From Bacteroidota bacterium (GTDB lineage: Bacteria > Bacteroidota > Bacteroidia > Bacteroidales > UBA4417): 64,000 nt of DNA. Position 1 is the stretch's first letter, and each line of letters starts with the position of its first letter. Location of the stretch: NCBI GenBank assembly GCA_013376995.1, contig JACAAZ010000004.1, positions 209,052 through 273,051 of the forward strand. Reading direction: 5' to 3'. Position numbers and translations under genes: made by a program. Of the stretch, positions 62,296 to 64,000 are shown in pieces. Below the pieces are notes generated by a model. It was not told the origin of the DNA and searched no databases. It was given only the letters and a program-made list of their open reading frames with translations.

Positions 62296-64000
62296 ATGAA
62301 TGGTAAAGGCAAATCCCTGGTTGCCTTATTCATCCTGCTATTGGCTTTACAAACAAAAGCTCAGACTATTCATCTTCCCCTGCCTTCTGTTCTCAGGAAT
62401 GAGTATCGCCCGATTGGGTATGTTAATCATTCAGGATACCGATTCCCGTTAAAGCAGGCGAATCCGCTTACTGAATTCAGCTGGCCGGCTGACATTCAGG
62501 TAGGGAGTACATTTTATGATCTTCAATCCAAATGTTCTTCCCCTCAGTCAAGGATGGTTATTTTCCTGGATGGAACTTACAGCACGGTTTGGACCTATGG
62601 AATGGATACTGTTGCCTTTACGGACCAGGGCACGGCATACTCATATTTCGATGGTTCTGTCTGGACACCCTATCCCTTATCCAGGGTTGAAGGTATTCGC
62701 ACGATCAGTCCATGCATTGCCATGCTTGGTAGCGGGGAGGTTATTGTTTCATCCCGACCGACAGGAGGTCAGTTGCACATGTGCAAGCGAACTGAAAAAG
62801 GGACTGGCACCTGGGAAGAATCCGACCTTACTCTGCCCGTCGGCTGTGATAAATTGTCCTATTCCACTATGGTAACCGGTGGGCTTGGGCATACTGTTCT
62901 GCATATACTTTCGCTCACTACACCAGTAACCGAAGGAGGTTCAACCTATCATGGGCAGGATGGTGCAATTGTTTACCAACGCTCCCCGGATGGAGGGTCA
63001 AGCTGGCAGATAAATGGCTTCGTGTCTTCAGAAATGGACAGTTCTCATTACAATGGTTTTTCGCCGGGTACCTTCGCCCTTGCTGAACCCCAGGGAGACA
63101 AACTTGCTTTTGTGGTCGGGGATCCCTGGTCAGACCTGTTCCTGATGAAATCTACCGATAATGGGAACACCTGGGAAAAGACCCTGATATGGGAGCATCC
63201 TTACCCGCATTGGAACGGGGAAGCAACAGATAGTATATATTGTCCTGACGGTGCTGTTCACCTGGCTTTTGATGAAACAGGTAAAGTACATGTGGTTTTC
63301 GGACTGACCCGTTTGTTTTCTGACGGATCACAGGTATACAGGTTTCCGTATATCGGAGGAATAGCACACTGGGCTGAGGGGATGCCGGTATGGACAGGTG
63401 GTGACCAGCTAAACTGCCTGAATCCTGATTCACTTGATGCTGAGGGTTGCCTTGCCTGTCCTTTTGCCATTGACTGGAATGGGAATGGAACTCTTGACCT
63501 GCTCGGGAACTTTGGAGATTACAACTGTGGCCCGACCAGTTTCCCTCAAATTGCTTTTGATGAATATGGCACAGGTTTGCTTGTAATGTCATCAGTCACT
63601 GAAATGTTCAATAACGGGAACCGGGATTTCAGGCATATATGGTATAAGTACCTTTACCAGGGCCAACTGGGTGGGATTGTATTTGATTACAACCAGGATT
63701 TACACGCTTTTCGTGAAAACGTTTATCCTTCCCTGGCAACCCATTCGCCGGATCTGTTTGCATGGCCATTCCTTTACCAGCAGGATAGCTTACCTGGAAT
63801 TGCTATGTTTGGGAATGATCAGCCTTACACTTTTAACTGCATGAATAAGGGGGAAATGGTTTATATGCTTCCCCCGCCATTTGTGACCATTTCACTGTTT
63901 GCAGATCCTCTTGAGGGCGGCACAGTAGAAGGCGCAGGGCCGGCTTTCAACGGGGATTATATCACCATTGCAGCTCATGTGCTTCCCGGCTATGAATTTG
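62296..64000 (+). CDS. Exported beta-propeller-like protein with an InlB-type repeat (partial, cut by window end)
   Basis: An open frame of 568 codons to the end. The ATG at 62296 gives the signal peptide MNGKGKSLVALFILLLALQT (cut near TKAQ); the earlier ATG 62269 would overlap the predicted transcription start. The mature part has sialidase-like Asp-box-type turns (SPDGGSSWQING, STDNGNTWEKT) spaced through residues 200-310, and a WNGNGTLDL phrase. From about residue 535 an InlB-type repeat begins (ISLFADPLEGGTVEGAGPAF), the same family as in the M6 proteases. A sialidase-like or glycan-binding role is a guess. A T9SS tail is expected beyond the window. Confidence 0.75.
   Translation, partial: MNGKGKSLVALFILLLALQTKAQTIHLPLPSVLRNEYRPIGYVNHSGYRFPLKQANPLTEFSWPADIQVGSTFYDLQSKCSSPQSRMVIFLDGTYSTVWTYGMDTVAFTDQGTAYSYFDGSVWTPYPLSRVEGIRTISPCIAMLGSGEVIVSSRPTGGQLHMCKRTEKGTGTWEESDLTLPVGCDKLSYSTMVTGGLGHTVLHILSLTTPVTEGGSTYHGQDGAIVYQRSPDGGSSWQINGFVSSEMDSSHYNGFSPGTFALAEPQGDKLAFVVGDPWSDLFLMKSTDNGNTWEKTLIWEHPYPHWNGEATDSIYCPDGAVHLAFDETGKVHVVFGLTRLFSDGSQVYRFPYIGGIAHWAEGMPVWTGGDQLNCLNPDSLDAEGCLACPFAIDWNGNGTLDLLGNFGDYNCGPTSFPQIAFDEYGTGLLVMSSVTEMFNNGNRDFRHIWYKYLYQGQLGGIVFDYNQDLHAFRENVYPSLATHSPDLFAWPFLYQQDSLPGIAMFGNDQPYTFNCMNKGEMVYMLPPPFVTISLFADPLEGGTVEGAGPAFNGDYITIAAHVLPGYEF

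Noticed and set aside
63152-63592. 146-codon minus-strand frame near the right end
   Set aside because: It lies antisense to the exported-protein gene that is open across the whole region and has a signal peptide and repeat match.

Overview
The window reads as chromosomal DNA of a Bacteroidota bacterium, most likely in or near the Bacteroidales/Marinilabiliales. The evidence is type IX secretion (T9SS) C-terminal domains of both kinds (type A 'Por' tails and type B gliding-motility CTDs), gldF-gldG, a SusC-like TonB-dependent receptor, DUF4252 proteins, and repeated -7 promoter elements of the Bacteroidota form TAnnTTTG upstream of genes. Gene content (flavin reductase-rubredoxin fusion, tungstate/molybdate uptake, NADP-glutamate dehydrogenase, proton-pumping transhydrogenase) fits an anaerobe or facultative anaerobe, but that is inference. 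I found no rRNA, tRNA, CRISPR array, insertion sequence, integrase or phage module.

Layout. 1-2200: a TonB-dependent receptor cut by the window edge and a small carboxypeptidase-like-domain exported protein. 2430-8400: mostly minus-strand housekeeping genes: rpmB, asnB, DUF190, the fluoride channel crcB, a PPDK/PEP-synthase regulatory kinase, cinA and a universal stress protein. 8400-12700: nucleoside phosphorylase, SirB1-like protein, purC, phoH. 12900-17400: SAM hydroxide adenosyltransferase, gldF, gldG and a DUF4340 protein. 17400-24300: UDP-sugar epimerase, high-molecular-weight rubredoxin, acyl-ACP thioesterase, a three-gene YtxH/holin-like membrane-stress cluster, outer-membrane barrel, TetR regulator, cupin and AlkD-like repair protein. 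24370-33570: secreted CotH kinase, gdhA, a very large REC/ATP-grasp hybrid, SBBP-repeat protein and an unknown protein. 33670-37390: queuosine-precursor transporter and a WtpABC-type oxyanion ABC transporter. 37558-46943: two tandem giant type B T9SS adhesin-like proteins. 47271-51912: acyl-CoA dehydrogenase and the three-gene pnt transhydrogenase operon. 52339-59897: tandem secreted M6 metalloproteases. 59917-62040: an ECF sigma/anti-sigma pair bracketed by two DUF4252 genes. 62296-64000: another exported protein with an InlB-type repeat, cut by the right edge.

How it works together. A large share of the coding sequence is export cargo (CotH, two M6 proteases, two type B giants and the last gene), and gldF/gldG belong to the gliding/T9SS-associated gene set. 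The rest is central metabolism (purine, asparagine, glutamate, PEP/pyruvate, NADPH) and envelope stress.

The signal that conventional annotation does not explain is a set of degenerate heptanucleotide repeat arrays in four intergenic regions (9300-9390, 11510-11551, 18421-18661, 26029-26148). Each holds 7-bp phase, most abut the 3' end of a gene, and two occur as inverted pairs. The next most interesting items are the 1155-residue GAF/REC/REC/ATP-grasp protein that lacks the swivelling and TIM-barrel domains of real PEP synthases, and a TCGAA-type motif shared by the TetR gene and the neighbouring porin gene.
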